Assembly: GCA_003224835.1 (NCBI GenBank)
Contig: QHZX01000125.1
Location: forward strand, 1 to 6,478
From: Acidobacteriota bacterium
Lineage (GTDB): Bacteria > Acidobacteriota > Terriglobia > Terriglobales > Acidobacteriaceae
DNA length: 6,478 nt
Direction of reading: 5' to 3'
Shown here: positions 5,828 through 6,478 of the stretch, piece by piece
Layout: each line of letters opens with the position of its first letter
Position numbering within the stretch: position 1 is the stretch's first letter
Made by a program: the position numbers and the translations under genes
Notes under the pieces: model-generated
What the model saw: only the letters and a program-made list of their open reading frames with translations
What the model was told of the DNA's origin: nothing
The model's database searches: none

Positions 5828-6478
5828 TCAGGTAGTCGGTTTCCGGATAGCAATCCCTAACTCCTTCAACTGCGTCTCGTTTACCGGCGTTGGCGCGTCC
5901 ACCATTAGATCAACCGCCCGTGCAGTTTTCGGAAATGGAATCACCTCGCGCAAACTTTCCGCTCCCGCAAGGATCATCACAATGCGGTCCAATCCTAGTG
6001 CAATGCCACCGTGCGGAGGAGTGCCATACTCCAGCGCCTCTAGAAAAAACCCAAAGCGGGCGCGGGCTTCTTCATCGCTCATGCCCAAAGCTTGGAAAAT
6101 CTTGGCCTGAATGTCCTGACGATGAATGCGGATCGACCCCGATCCCAACTCCGTTCCGTTCAGCACGACGTCATAGGCCAGAGCGCGAATCTCACCGAGC
6201 GGCGACTTAGGATCGTGCACCGAATCAATATTGGCCTCCAGCTTCGTCATATCCTCTTCATGCAACGAAGTAAATGGATGATGCGCCGGATTCCAGCGGT
6301 TTTCGGTTTTGTCCCATTCGAACATCGGGAAATCCGAAACCCACAGAAAACGAAAATCCTTCTCCGGATCCCCCGTTTTTTCGAACGCCTTGTGCTTGGC
6401 CGCATATTTCTGGGCAAGATCAAGCCGCAGGAATCCGCACTTCTCGCAGAAAAGTTGGACACTCTGGTCCACCACTGC
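5828..6478 (-). CDS. aspS: Aspartyl-tRNA synthetase, C-terminal part (runs off the right edge)
   Basis: Class II aminoacyl-tRNA synthetase charging tRNA-Asp in the cytoplasm. The last 216 residues are present. Numbering from the window edge, the fragment begins at the end of the bacterial GAD insertion (CGFLRLDLAQKY, 14-25). It then shows FLWVSDFPMFEWD (44-56), HHPFTS (66-71), AYDVVLNGTELGSGSIRIH (101-119) and the class II motif 3 region GTPPHGGIALGLDR (152-165), where R165 is the ATP-binding arginine. VIPFPKT (179-185) and the C-terminal QLKELGI (203-209) follow. All match bacterial AspRS. Motif 1, motif 2 and the anticodon-binding domain lie outside, so whether the enzyme also charges tRNA-Asn cannot be judged. 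It lies 42 bases upstream of the methyltransferase ATG on the same strand and could supply its promoter. Confidence 0.96.
   Translation of the reverse strand, partial: AVVDQSVQLFCEKCGFLRLDLAQKYAAKHKAFEKTGDPEKDFRFLWVSDFPMFEWDKTENRWNPAHHPFTSLHEEDMTKLEANIDSVHDPKSPLGEIRALAYDVVLNGTELGSGSIRIHRQDIQAKIFQALGMSDEEARARFGFFLEALEYGTPPHGGIALGLDRIVMILAGAESLREVIPFPKTARAVDLMVDAPTPVNETQLKELGIAIRKPTT

Overview
The window holds seven genes, six on the minus strand and one on the plus strand, with no mobile element, tRNA, rRNA or CRISPR. Base composition and codon use look even throughout, at roughly mid-50s % GC by eye. The gene content suggests a free-living Gram-negative-type heterotroph. Three things make Acidobacteriota my best guess: the order sucC-sucD-ndk, a methyltransferase and an aromatic amino acid decarboxylase of types common in soil bacteria, and an intergenic sequence whose translation resembles the well-known 'LTAEDAE...' spurious peptides. 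This is an inference from pattern memory; no marker gene here proves it.

Left block (1-2357, minus strand, read right to left): sucC and sucD encode the beta and alpha subunits of succinyl-CoA synthetase, 8 bases apart. After a 143-base spacer comes the start of ndk (nucleoside diphosphate kinase), which runs off the left edge. Succinyl-CoA synthetase makes a nucleoside triphosphate in the TCA cycle, and Ndk re-equilibrates the gamma-phosphate among nucleotides. The sucD-ndk spacer contains a repeat-like stretch and a 9-bp RNA stem. A plausible sigma70-type promoter (TTTACC-17-TAGAAT) lies upstream of sucC.

Middle (2524-3507, plus strand): a lone gene, divergent from sucC, encodes an exported inosine-uridine-type nucleoside hydrolase. 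It appears to differ from characterised enzymes at some active-site positions. It converges on the next block, and an imperfect hairpin without a U-tract lies between the two stop codons.

Right block (3558-6478, minus strand, read right to left): the C-terminal part of aspS (aspartyl-tRNA synthetase) is followed by a class I SAM-dependent methyltransferase and then a full-length PLP-dependent aromatic L-amino acid decarboxylase. The last two overlap by 4 bases (ATGA), and a good Shine-Dalgarno lies inside the methyltransferase, so they are probably translationally coupled. This pair is the most interesting content of the window: decarboxylation to an arylalkylamine plus a methyl transfer would give a methylated aromatic amine, although nothing in the sequence proves that the two share a substrate. 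I see no clear new system beyond this.
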